Shown here piece after piece: positions 16,612-24,154 of a stretch of 27,017 bases of DNA. Positions within the stretch are counted from its first letter, which is position 1. Each line of letters opens with the position of its first letter. The notes beneath the pieces were generated by a model that worked only from the letters and a program-made list of their open reading frames with translations, was not told where the DNA came from and searched no databases. The stretch is taken from contig USBR01000011.1 of assembly GCA_900552905.1 (NCBI GenBank), positions 1 to 27,017 of the forward strand, written 5' to 3'. A program made the translations under genes and the position numbers. Source of the stretch: an uncultured Succinatimonas sp. (GTDB lineage Bacteria; Pseudomonadota; Gammaproteobacteria; Enterobacterales; Succinivibrionaceae).

Positions 16612-17457
16612 ATGGCAGCTCCAAGTGTAAGCGTGGAACAATTTTTTGATGAGTTAAAAGCAGAGGCGCAGGAGATCTATAAAAGAGAGCCGATGTTGAG
16701 ATCTTTTTTAGATCAGGCCATTTTACATAGCTCGGGTTTAGCTCATAGCTTAGGCCGTATGATTTCGCAATCGCTATCTTGTGCAGAGGTTGGAAGATCA
16801 GAGTTATTTCAGGTCTGTGCTCAGGCTTATGCTGATTGTCCCGATCTTTTAGATTGCGCGGTTAGCGATATTACCGCGGTAAAAAACCGCGATCCGGCCT
16901 CGTCATCTCTGTGTGAAATCTATTTATTTTTAAAAGGCCCTAAGGTTTTAGAGTCATGGCGTGTTTCTAATTGGTTATATAAAAAAGGGCGCCATGAATT
17001 AGCCGCTTTCATTCAAAGCCGTATTTCAAGTCAGTTTACGGTAGATATTCATCCCGCAGCCACTATTGGCCGTGGCATTATGCTTGATCATGCCTCAGGC
17101 ATTGTTATCGGTGAAACGGCGGTAGTAGCTGACACTGTCTCCTTATTGCATGATGTTACCCTAGGCGGTACCGGTAAGGAACAGGGCGACCGCCATCCTA
17201 AGGTCGGTCGCGGTGTCATGATTGGAGCTGGCGCTAAAGTCTTAGGCAATATTCATATCGGCGAAGGTGCGATTGTAGGTGCAGGCTCGGTAGTCTTGCG
17301 CGATGTCCCGGCACATACTACAGTTGTAGGTGTACCGGCACGTGTAGTGGGTCGTCCGACTCAGCAGATGCCGTCCTTAGTCATGGATCAGACTTTAAGT
17401 GAAATGACCACTCCGATCGAGCCTTTATGCCCGATAATCGATGTCAAACAGGTTTAA
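16612..17457 (+). CDS. cysE: Serine O-acetyltransferase
   Basis: CysE makes O-acetylserine from serine and acetyl-CoA, the committed step of cysteine synthesis. The 281-residue protein has the N-terminal helical domain (ITAVKNRDPASSS matches the family DIxAVxxRDPA) and the left-handed beta-helix of hexapeptide repeats. The catalytic pair is present as D145 in VDIHPAA and H160 in MLDHASG (E. coli D143 and H158), followed by TLGGTGKEQGDRHP and GAGAKVLGN. GAGG upstream is the ribosome-binding site. The C-terminus reads IIDVKQV, without the terminal isoleucine that inserts into the CysK active site in E. coli and Haemophilus, so cysteine synthase complex formation may differ. The PTS gene begins nine bases after the stop. 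Confidence 0.95.
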   Translation: MAAPSVSVEQFFDELKAEAQEIYKREPMLRSFLDQAILHSSGLAHSLGRMISQSLSCAEVGRSELFQVCAQAYADCPDLLDCAVSDITAVKNRDPASSSLCEIYLFLKGPKVLESWRVSNWLYKKGRHELAAFIQSRISSQFTVDIHPAATIGRGIMLDHASGIVIGETAVVADTVSLLHDVTLGGTGKEQGDRHPKVGRGVMIGAGAKVLGNIHIGEGAIVGAGSVVLRDVPAHTTVVGVPARVVGRPTQQMPSLVMDQTLSEMTTPIEPLCPIIDVKQV

Positions 17458-17466
17458 GGATGTGTT

Positions 17467-19353
17467 ATGCGTATTCGTGATTTGCTAAATCCACAGGCTA
17501 TTTGCCTAGAGGCGACGCCTAAAAATAAGGAAGAGGCGATCAATACCCTCGTGGACATGCTGTCGCGTACGGATTGTATTTTAGATTCTAAGCTCTTTCG
17601 CGAAGGAGTATTTGCGCGTGAAGCTCAGGGCTCAACTGGTTTAGGTGAAGGTGTAGCCATTCCGCATGCTAAAAGTGCTGGAGTAGCTAAACCGGGCCTT
17701 GCGGCCATGGTGGTCCCAGCCGGTGTGGATTTTGATAGTTTAGATGGTAAAGAGGCCTATCTATTCTTCCTCATAGCCTCTCCTCAACAAGCCTCCGATG
17801 CCCATATCGATGTTTTAGCCCGTCTCTCTAGTCTGCTCATTGATGAAAATTTTAGAAAATCTCTGATTGCTTCGCATTCGGTGGAAGAATTTTTAGCTTA
17901 TATAGATAAAGCCGAAGGCATTGAGATTGCCCATAAAGAAGAGGTAAAAACTCAGGAAGCTGAAGATAAGGCCCATAAAAACGAGCAACCTCATTATGAT
18001 CTCGTAGCCGTTACCGCCTGCCCGGCAGGTCTATCGCATACCTATATGGCCGCTGAGGCCATTGAGCATTGTGCTAAAGAGATGGGTTTTACCATTAAGG
18101 TTGAGGCCGATGGCGCTGCCGGTAATCGCAATCGCCTCTTACCTGAGGATATTGCCAATGCTAAGGCGGTAATCGTCGCGGCTGACCGTATGGTCGAGAT
18201 GGATCGTTTTATCGGAAAACCCTTAGTCCGTACCGGTGTGGTCAGTGGTATTCGCAAGCCTGATGAATTGATAGCTAAGGCTTTAGATCCTAATTGCCCG
18301 GTCTATTCACCCGGAAGCATGACCGAGAGCACCTCGTTTTCCATGCGCTTGTATCGGCATTTGATGAGTGGCCTTACCTATATCATGCCGCTTGCAGCTA
18401 CGGCCGGTATTCTCTCGGCGGTGGCGCGTCAGGATATTTTAGCGTCAACTAATTTAGGTCTGTTTTTAGATAGTATCGGTTATAGTATCGGTACTTTATT
18501 ATTCCCTGTATTAAGCGCCTTTATCGCTTTTTCAATTTCAGGGCGTATGGCTCTTGTGGCCGGATTTACCGGTGGTGTTATGGCCGATATGGCCGATGCC
18601 GGTGTTATCGGTGCGGTCATCAATGGCTTTGTCGGTGGTGGTGTCGCGTGTGTGTCAGCGGCCTTTGGACAGAGGTTTTTAAAGGGACATGATGCGATGT
18701 TTGCGCTTTTGGTCTATCCCTTAGTGGGAGCTATCGGTACGACAATCATTGCGCAATTTATTACTAATCTGCCGGCGTCCTTTATCAATTCGCAGATAGA
18801 TTATTATCTCGTTGCCTCACCTAAGATAATTTTAGTGCTGATTGGGGCGATTTTAGGTGGCATGATGTCGGCGGATATGGGCGGACCTTGTAATAAGATA
18901 GCCTATGCCTGTGGTGTCCTCTTATTAGCCGATTGCTTACCTGAAAGTGGGCCTGGCAGTGGGATCATGGCCTCGGTGATGGCCGGAGGTATGGTGCCTC
19001 CTTTGAGTGCCGGTATTGCCGCAATGATTGCGCGTCCCCTCTTTACTCGTCATGAAAAGAATATCGCCTTTGCTACTATGATTAAGGGTTTATTCTTTAT
19101 CACCGAAGGTGTCTTACCTTATTTAGTCTATGCGCCTACGCGTATGCGTATTGCCTGTATTGTAAGCTCGGCTACAGCCGGCGCAATCTCGATGTGGTAT
19201 AGCTGTGGCTTATGTGCGCCGCATGGTGGTATCTTTATTATTCCTTTAGCTGAAAGACCCATTTCCTATATCACAGCGCTTGCAATAGCTACGCTCTTAG
19301 GTATAGTGCTCTTTATTTCTTTGCGTATAGGACATACGCATCATCAAGATTAG
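17467..19353 (+). CDS. Fructose-family PTS enzyme IIABC
   Basis: This phosphotransferase-system permease imports and phosphorylates a sugar at the inner membrane. The 628 residues hold three domains: EIIA (about 1-150, phosphorylated histidine H67 in GVAIPHAKS), a charged linker (about 153-172), EIIB (about 175-275, phosphorylated cysteine C185 in TACPAGLSHTYMAAEA) and EIIC (about 290-625, with MGGPCNKIAYA and an ITEGVLPYL motif). The order resembles Bacillus FruA and E. coli MngA rather than E. coli FruA. Fructose is the default guess, but mannosyl-glycerate or another hexose is possible. AAGGA across the cysE stop serves as the ribosome-binding site. No HPr, 1-phosphofructokinase or regulator gene is nearby; a terminator follows. 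Confidence 0.92.
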   Translation: MRIRDLLNPQAICLEATPKNKEEAINTLVDMLSRTDCILDSKLFREGVFAREAQGSTGLGEGVAIPHAKSAGVAKPGLAAMVVPAGVDFDSLDGKEAYLFFLIASPQQASDAHIDVLARLSSLLIDENFRKSLIASHSVEEFLAYIDKAEGIEIAHKEEVKTQEAEDKAHKNEQPHYDLVAVTACPAGLSHTYMAAEAIEHCAKEMGFTIKVEADGAAGNRNRLLPEDIANAKAVIVAADRMVEMDRFIGKPLVRTGVVSGIRKPDELIAKALDPNCPVYSPGSMTESTSFSMRLYRHLMSGLTYIMPLAATAGILSAVARQDILASTNLGLFLDSIGYSIGTLLFPVLSAFIAFSISGRMALVAGFTGGVMADMADAGVIGAVINGFVGGGVACVSAAFGQRFLKGHDAMFALLVYPLVGAIGTTIIAQFITNLPASFINSQIDYYLVASPKIILVLIGAILGGMMSADMGGPCNKIAYACGVLLLADCLPESGPGSGIMASVMAGGMVPPLSAGIAAMIARPLFTRHEKNIAFATMIKGLFFITEGVLPYLVYAPTRMRIACIVSSATAGAISMWYSCGLCAPHGGIFIIPLAERPISYITALAIATLLGIVLFISLRIGHTHHQD

Positions 19354-19358
19354 AGATG

Positions 19359-19385
19359 AAAAAAGCGGGAAATCCCGCTTTTTTT
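19359..19385. terminator. Bidirectional rho-independent terminator
   Basis: GCGGG (19365-19369) pairs with CCCGC (19374-19378), flanked by six A on the left and seven T on the right that extend the stem. It ends the fieF-cysE-PTS transcript and, on the other strand, the priA-to-zapB cluster. Confidence 0.92.
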
Positions 19386-19635
19386 AATGTGGTAATTCTA
19401 AATTCTGTAAAGTCTCTTCAAGCTGACGCTTCCACGCTTGCATAGTTTCACGCAAGTGGAGGTTTTCCTGTTTGAGGTTTAAAACCTGCTGATGTAATTG
19501 CGTAAGTTCACGCTCAGAGGCCGCAAGCGACCTCTGGGTATAGGCAAGCTTTTGCGCTACCTGCTCTGACAATTGCGTGAGTTTAGCTAACTCTTCAAGC
19601 AATTGCCGGTGACGGGGGCTGAAATTATCTGTCAT
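19384..19635 (-). CDS. zapB: ZapB-like cell-division coiled-coil protein
   Basis: This 83-residue protein is almost entirely coiled coil, with heptad-like Leu and Gln-rich spacing. Its last part, LKQENLHLRETMQAWKRQLE, lines up closely with the E. coli ZapB ending [20 protein letters not shown], and the length agrees (81 in E. coli). ZapB stabilises the FtsZ ring through ZapA. In E. coli zapB lies close downstream of hslVU, which agrees with its place here. Its ATG shares one base with the hslU stop codon, so translation is probably coupled. The N-terminal half is less similar, and coiled coils align easily, so the identification rests on similarity, size and position together. Confidence 0.68.
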   Translation of the reverse strand: MTDNFSPRHRQLLEELAKLTQLSEQVAQKLAYTQRSLAASERELTQLHQQVLNLKQENLHLRETMQAWKRQLEETLQNLELPH

Positions 19636-20957
19636 TAGAGAATATAACGGCTTAGATCTTCGTTTTTGACGAGAACATCTAAGTGCTTATCTACATATTC
19701 AGCATCGATAACTAAGGTAGTACCCGGATTATCAGGTGCAGTGAAGGAAATATCATCAAGGAGTTTTTCCATCAGGGTGTGTAAACGGCGAGCGCCGATA
19801 TTCTCGGTAGTCTCGTTGACACGATAGGCATCTTCAGCAATACGGCGAATGGCACTGTCATCAAAGCTGATTTTGACGTTTTCAGTGGCTAGGAGGTGCT
19901 CGTATTGAACAGTGAGGCTATTGTGCGGCTCTTTGAGGATGCGCTCAAAGTCATCGACAGAGAGTGGCTGTAATTCAACCCGGATAGGCAGACGGCCTTG
20001 TAACTCCGGAATTAAATCAGAAGGCTTAGACATCTGGAAGGCACCGGAGGCAATAAAGAGAATATGATCGGTTTTGACCATACCGTATTTAGTGCTGACA
20101 GTAGAGCCTTCGATCAGAGGTAAGAGATCGCGCTGTACGCCTTGACGGGAAACATTGCCTCGATCTTGACCTTCTTGGCAGATCTTATCGATTTCGTCGA
20201 TAAAGACTATGCCGTTATTTTCAGCTAAGGAGACGGCCTGAGCTTTAATATCATCAGGATTAGTCAGTTTTTGAGCTTCTTCTTCGATGATAAGCTTTAA
20301 GGCCTCAGAGATCTTCATCTTCTTTGAAGACTGACGATTAGCGCTGAGATTATCAAATAAGGACTGTAACTGATTGTTCATGTCCTCCATGGCCGGATTG
20401 CCGCCACCGATGATATTGACCATCGGGCTCTTTTCCTGCACATTGATCTCAATTTCCTTATCATCAAGCTGACCTTCACGGAGCTTTTTGCGGAATAATT
20501 GACGAGCTTGACTGGAGTTCTTCTCCTCAGCTGAGGCACTAGGAGCTGGCAGTAAAGCATCTAAAATACGCTCTTCTGCGGCATCTTCAGCCTTGACGCG
20601 ATTGCGCTTGAAGGCTTCTTCACGAACCATCTTGACAGAGATTTCCATCAATTCGCGGATGATGGACTCTACATCCTTACCGACATAACCGACCTCAGTG
20701 TACTTAGTAGCTTCAACCTTAACGAAGGGGGCGTGGGCAAGCTTAGCTAAGCGGCGGGCGATTTCGGTTTTACCGACACCGGTAGGGCCAATCATTAAAA
20801 TATTCTTCGGGACAACCTCAGAGCGCATATCCTTATCAAGTTGCATACGGCGCCAGCGGTTACGCAGGGCAATAGCAACAGCTTTTTTGGCACTTTTCTG
20901 GCCGATGATAAAGCGATCGAGCTCAGAGACAATTTCGCGGGGAGTAAGTTCTGTCAT
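19635..20957 (-). CDS. hslU: ATP-dependent protease ATPase subunit HslU
   Basis: HslU is the AAA+ unfoldase ring that feeds proteins into the HslV peptidase chamber in the cytoplasm. The 440 residues include [16 protein letters not shown] at the start, Walker A GPTGVGKT (57-64), the pore loop GYVG (90-93), the intermediate domain (about 105-240), Walker [11 protein letters not shown], the sensor region and [10 protein letters not shown]. The C-terminal LSRYIL is the tail that docks into HslV and opens its active sites. It follows hslV after nine bases and overlaps the zapB-like gene by one base. The ribosome-binding site is weak, suggesting coupling with hslV. Confidence 0.98.
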   Translation of the reverse strand: MTELTPREIVSELDRFIIGQKSAKKAVAIALRNRWRRMQLDKDMRSEVVPKNILMIGPTGVGKTEIARRLAKLAHAPFVKVEATKYTEVGYVGKDVESIIRELMEISVKMVREEAFKRNRVKAEDAAEERILDALLPAPSASAEEKNSSQARQLFRKKLREGQLDDKEIEINVQEKSPMVNIIGGGNPAMEDMNNQLQSLFDNLSANRQSSKKMKISEALKLIIEEEAQKLTNPDDIKAQAVSLAENNGIVFIDEIDKICQEGQDRGNVSRQGVQRDLLPLIEGSTVSTKYGMVKTDHILFIASGAFQMSKPSDLIPELQGRLPIRVELQPLSVDDFERILKEPHNSLTVQYEHLLATENVKISFDDSAIRRIAEDAYRVNETTENIGARRLHTLMEKLLDDISFTAPDNPGTTLVIDAEYVDKHLDVLVKNEDLSRYIL

Positions 20958-20966
20958 AATCTTTTT

Positions 20967-21494
20967 CTAGTATTTAATAGTTTCAATTACATGATTGCCG
21001 TTGGTGTAAACACAGATATCGGAGGCAATCTGCAGGGATTTCTTGACGATTTCTTCAGCGGAGAGATCGGTGTTTTCGCACAGAGCACGAGCGGCTGCGA
21101 GGGCATAATTGCCACCTGAACCAGTAGCGAGAATATCATCATCCATACGGACGACATCGCCAGTACCGGTAATGAGGAAGGATGCTGTTTTGTCAGCGAC
21201 GATCAAAATAGCTTCAAGCTTACGCAGGGCTCTATCAGAGCGCCATAATTTAGCTAAGGTTATACAAGCGCGCTCTAAAATACCCTGATGTTCCTCAAGC
21301 TTTTGTTCAAATAAATCGAGCAGCGTAAACGCATCGGCAGTGGAGCCGGCAAAGCCTGCAATCACACGATCATGAAATACCTTTCTGACTTTGATGGCAT
21401 TGCCTTTTAAAATGGTGGTCTGACCCATGGTAACCTGACCGTCGCCACCTACGGCAACGACATTGTTACGTCTTACTGAGACTATGGTGGTCAT
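20967..21494 (-). CDS. hslV: ATP-dependent protease peptidase subunit HslV
   Basis: HslV is the proteasome-like peptidase that forms a double hexameric ring with HslU. The 175 residues (E. coli 176) begin MTTIVSVRR, so removal of Met exposes the catalytic threonine. [25 protein letters not shown] and [16 protein letters not shown] are family motifs around the active site and the sodium-binding loop. A strong AGGAG at 21501-21505 overlaps the stop codon of the FtsN-like gene, so the two genes are translationally linked. Confidence 0.98.
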   Translation of the reverse strand: MTTIVSVRRNNVVAVGGDGQVTMGQTTILKGNAIKVRKVFHDRVIAGFAGSTADAFTLLDLFEQKLEEHQGILERACITLAKLWRSDRALRKLEAILIVADKTASFLITGTGDVVRMDDDILATGSGGNYALAAARALCENTDLSAEEIVKKSLQIASDICVYTNGNHVIETIKY

Positions 21495-21503
21495 TGATTG
21501 CTC

Positions 21504-22340
21504 CTAGTAAATAGCGACAAGGCAAGAAGGGGTATATTGATTTAATCTCAAAGTAGAGGCTAACACCTTAGCTTCATCGCGTTTGAAAAATGGTCCGATT
21601 TTTATATAAAAGCTATCCTTATAGGGAAGCACTTGTGATTTCTTATAAATGTGGGGTGCAAGACGCTTTTTCAAGCTCAAGGCTAAAACTTCAAAGCTAA
21701 AGTTACCGCAATATACGTAATTTTCAGGTAATTTTTCTTCATTATCTGGAGCATAGGGAATATTTTCAGGCCTTAAGTTTGGGGAAAAATCACCTTCTTC
21801 AAAGCTACTAAAATCGAGGGGATTTGGCAGATAGTTAACCTTACTGTAGCGTAAGGGCAGTTTTTGCGGATCGAAAGTCCGAGGCAGGGTAATGGCGAGA
21901 TCCTTTTCGTAAGGCTGCAGATTTTCATTAAAGGTTAGAGAAAGCTCACTATTGTCGTAAAGCTCATAATTGCGCAGAGGGGGAATATGATTGTCAGCAT
22001 AGTGGTCAGGTAGGTAGAAATAGCTATCGCTTTTTTCTATGACTTTGACCTGATCGGCAAAGTAGGGATAACCCACTACTGTCATAAAGGATGACAATCC
22101 TAAAACAAAAATGCTGCTATTTTTAGCTATAAGTAGCCGGCGTTTTCTTTCGTCTTGGGGATTGTCAGCCTTAGGCGGAAAATATCTTTGTAAATCTACC
22201 TTAGGTAGATACCTAAGCAGGAAACTTAGCTGCTTAGGTTCAAAAAACACTATACGTAAATATAAGTGCCAGAAAAATTTATAAAGACGCTGTTTGATTA
22301 CAAAGATAAAAATTTCCACTCTACATCTGTTCCATGACAT
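21504..22340 (-). CDS. ftsN: FtsN-like SPOR-domain cell-division protein
   Basis: The protein is a single-pass membrane protein of 278 residues: a basic N-terminal region, one membrane segment (about 75-92, [17 protein letters not shown]), a long periplasmic linker rich in Pro, Asn and acidic residues, and a C-terminal SPOR domain (about 208-277) with the two-repeat pattern [18 protein letters not shown] and [20 protein letters not shown]. FtsN activates septal peptidoglycan synthesis, and its SPOR domain binds denuded glycan. Position between argS and hslV is the usual place for ftsN in many gammaproteobacteria. The start is uncertain: the ATG overlaps argS by 20 bases, and a GTG at 22319, one base after the argS stop, is equally possible. 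The cytoplasmic part (about 70 residues) is longer than in E. coli (about 30). Confidence 0.75.
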   Translation of the reverse strand: MSWNRCRVEIFIFVIKQRLYKFFWHLYLRIVFFEPKQLSFLLRYLPKVDLQRYFPPKADNPQDERKRRLLIAKNSSIFVLGLSSFMTVVGYPYFADQVKVIEKSDSYFYLPDHYADNHIPPLRNYELYDNSELSLTFNENLQPYEKDLAITLPRTFDPQKLPLRYSKVNYLPNPLDFSSFEEGDFSPNLRPENIPYAPDNEEKLPENYVYCGNFSFEVLALSLKKRLAPHIYKKSQVLPYKDSFYIKIGPFFKRDEAKVLASTLRLNQYTPSCLVAIY

Positions 22341-24057
22341 TGATGCCTAAGAGGCCGAGGCCTTGCTTAAGCACCTTGGCGGTCAAATCGCAAAGCGCTA
22401 AGCGGCTGCGTTTAACCTCCTCAGGAACCTCATCCTTAAGGACCGGGCAGTGCTCGTAAAAGCGCATAAACTGATTTGACAGCTCATAAAGGTAATTACA
22501 TAAAAGGTTAGGCATGCTCTTAGCGCCTACACTTTCAACCGCCTCCGGGAAGGCTAAGAGCTTGCCGGCAAGCTCTTCCTCAACACCGTCGGTGATGATG
22601 ATATTACCGCTTTGAACTTTGGCCTTTCTGAAAATAGAGCAGATTCTGCTATAAGCGTACTGTAAGTACGGGGCAGTATTGCCTTCAAAGGCCAGCATTA
22701 AATCCCAGTCGAAGATATAATCGGTATTGCGATTTTTTGAGAGATCGGCATATTTAACGGCACCGATAGCGATATTATGGATGACCTGCTCGCGCTCTTT
22801 ACCCTGTAAAGGTGAACCACGATCTTCAAGCATCTTTGCAACACGATTTTCAGCTTCATTTAAAAGATCGCGTAATTTAACGGTGTCACCACTTCTAGTC
22901 TTAAAGGGCTTACCATCCTTACCTAACATCATGCCAAACGGGCAGTGCTCTAATTTGACATTCTCCGGGACATAACCGGCTTTGCGGCAGATAGCCCAAG
23001 TAATCTCGTGATGCTGTTGCTGACGGGAGTCGGTGAAGTAGAGAATGCGATCGGCATGTAAGGTGTCGATACGATATTTAATGCAGGCAATATCAGTGGT
23101 GGTATAGAGATAACCGCCATCACGCTTACGGATAATATTACCTAAAGGATTACCCTCTTGATTTTTAAACTGCGGCAGATAGACAACGATAGCGCCATTA
23201 TCTTCAACTGCAATGCCTCTATCGATGAGATCCTGTACGAGCACCGGTAACATATCGTTATATAAGCTCTCGCCCATGATGTCCTTGTCAGTTAAGGTTA
23301 CATCTAAACGATCATAGAGTTTTTGATTTTGTTCCATGGTCATATTGACGAGTTTTTTCCACATAGTGCGGCAGTAAGGATCGCCACCTTGTAGCTTAAC
23401 TACATAATTACGAGCCTTTTCGGCAAAGACGGCATCCTCGTCATAGCATTTTTTAGCCATACGATAGAAGGCTTCAAAGTCGCTCAGATCCATGCCAGAG
23501 CCCTGCTCATTTTCGGCTTTCTCTAAATAAGCGATGAGCATACCAAATTGAGTACCCCAGTCACCGATGTGATTGGCACGGATGACATTATTGCCTAAGA
23601 ACTCTAAAACGCGGACGCAGGCATCACCGATTACGGTAGAGCGGATGTGGTGTACGGCCATTTCTTTGGCGACATTAGGTGCAGAATAATCGACAACGAT
23701 ATTGCTCTTATGTGCGCAACTTTTAACACCTAAGCGCGGATCGGCGGCCATGTTTTCTAAATTTTTGGCGATAAAGTTCTGATTGACAAAGAAATTGATA
23801 AAGCCAGGACCTGCAATTTCGACACGTGAGATGCGCTCATCTTTAGGCATATTCTCAATTAAAGCAGTGGCGACATCGCGAGGGGATTTCTTTAAGCTTT
23901 TAGCTAACATCATGGCGGCATTAGAGGCAAAATCACCATGGGCGCGATCCTTGCAGCGCTCGGTTTTGATTCTGCTTAAGATTGCAGGATCGATAGTATT
24001 TTCAGTATCAATGGCGCTGACACTTTGACAGATAAGATCGTTGATATGCTGTTTCAT
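22321..24057 (-). CDS. argS: Arginyl-tRNA synthetase
   Basis: ArgS attaches arginine to its tRNA in the cytoplasm. It has 578 residues (E. coli 577) and aligns along its whole length: an N-terminal Add-1 domain, [12 protein letters not shown] before the class I signature, [42 protein letters not shown] in place of KMSKS (also non-canonical in E. coli) and a C-terminal anticodon-binding domain with YEHCPVL. The signature normally written HVGH reads AVHH at residues 134-137, so the first histidine is lost and the glycine is histidine; the surrounding residues are conserved. The start is the ATG at 24057, with GGAGAA five bases upstream; a TTG at 24072 would place the ribosome-binding site inside the gene. 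Confidence 0.97.
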   Translation of the reverse strand: MKQHINDLICQSVSAIDTENTIDPAILSRIKTERCKDRAHGDFASNAAMMLAKSLKKSPRDVATALIENMPKDERISRVEIAGPGFINFFVNQNFIAKNLENMAADPRLGVKSCAHKSNIVVDYSAPNVAKEMAVHHIRSTVIGDACVRVLEFLGNNVIRANHIGDWGTQFGMLIAYLEKAENEQGSGMDLSDFEAFYRMAKKCYDEDAVFAEKARNYVVKLQGGDPYCRTMWKKLVNMTMEQNQKLYDRLDVTLTDKDIMGESLYNDMLPVLVQDLIDRGIAVEDNGAIVVYLPQFKNQEGNPLGNIIRKRDGGYLYTTTDIACIKYRIDTLHADRILYFTDSRQQQHHEITWAICRKAGYVPENVKLEHCPFGMMLGKDGKPFKTRSGDTVKLRDLLNEAENRVAKMLEDRGSPLQGKEREQVIHNIAIGAVKYADLSKNRNTDYIFDWDLMLAFEGNTAPYLQYAYSRICSIFRKAKVQSGNIIITDGVEEELAGKLLAFPEAVESVGAKSMPNLLCNYLYELSNQFMRFYEHCPVLKDEVPEEVKRSRLALCDLTAKVLKQGLGLLGINVMEQM

Positions 24058-24093
24058 AAATTTTCTCCGCAAAACCGCTTAGGACGGCATAAG

Positions 24094-24108
24094 GCCGCAT
24101 TGAGCGGC
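24094..24108 (-). other. Small hairpin in the argS leader
   Basis: GCCGC (24094-24098) and GCGGC (24104-24108) form a five-base GC stem around a five-base loop within the 97-base gap between priA and argS. There is no T-run after it on the minus strand, so it is not a terminator. It may be a leader structure or have no function. Confidence 0.35.
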
Positions 24109-24154
24109 TGAGGAATGATTTTTTTTAAACTTATAAAGATATCACAAATCGCTA

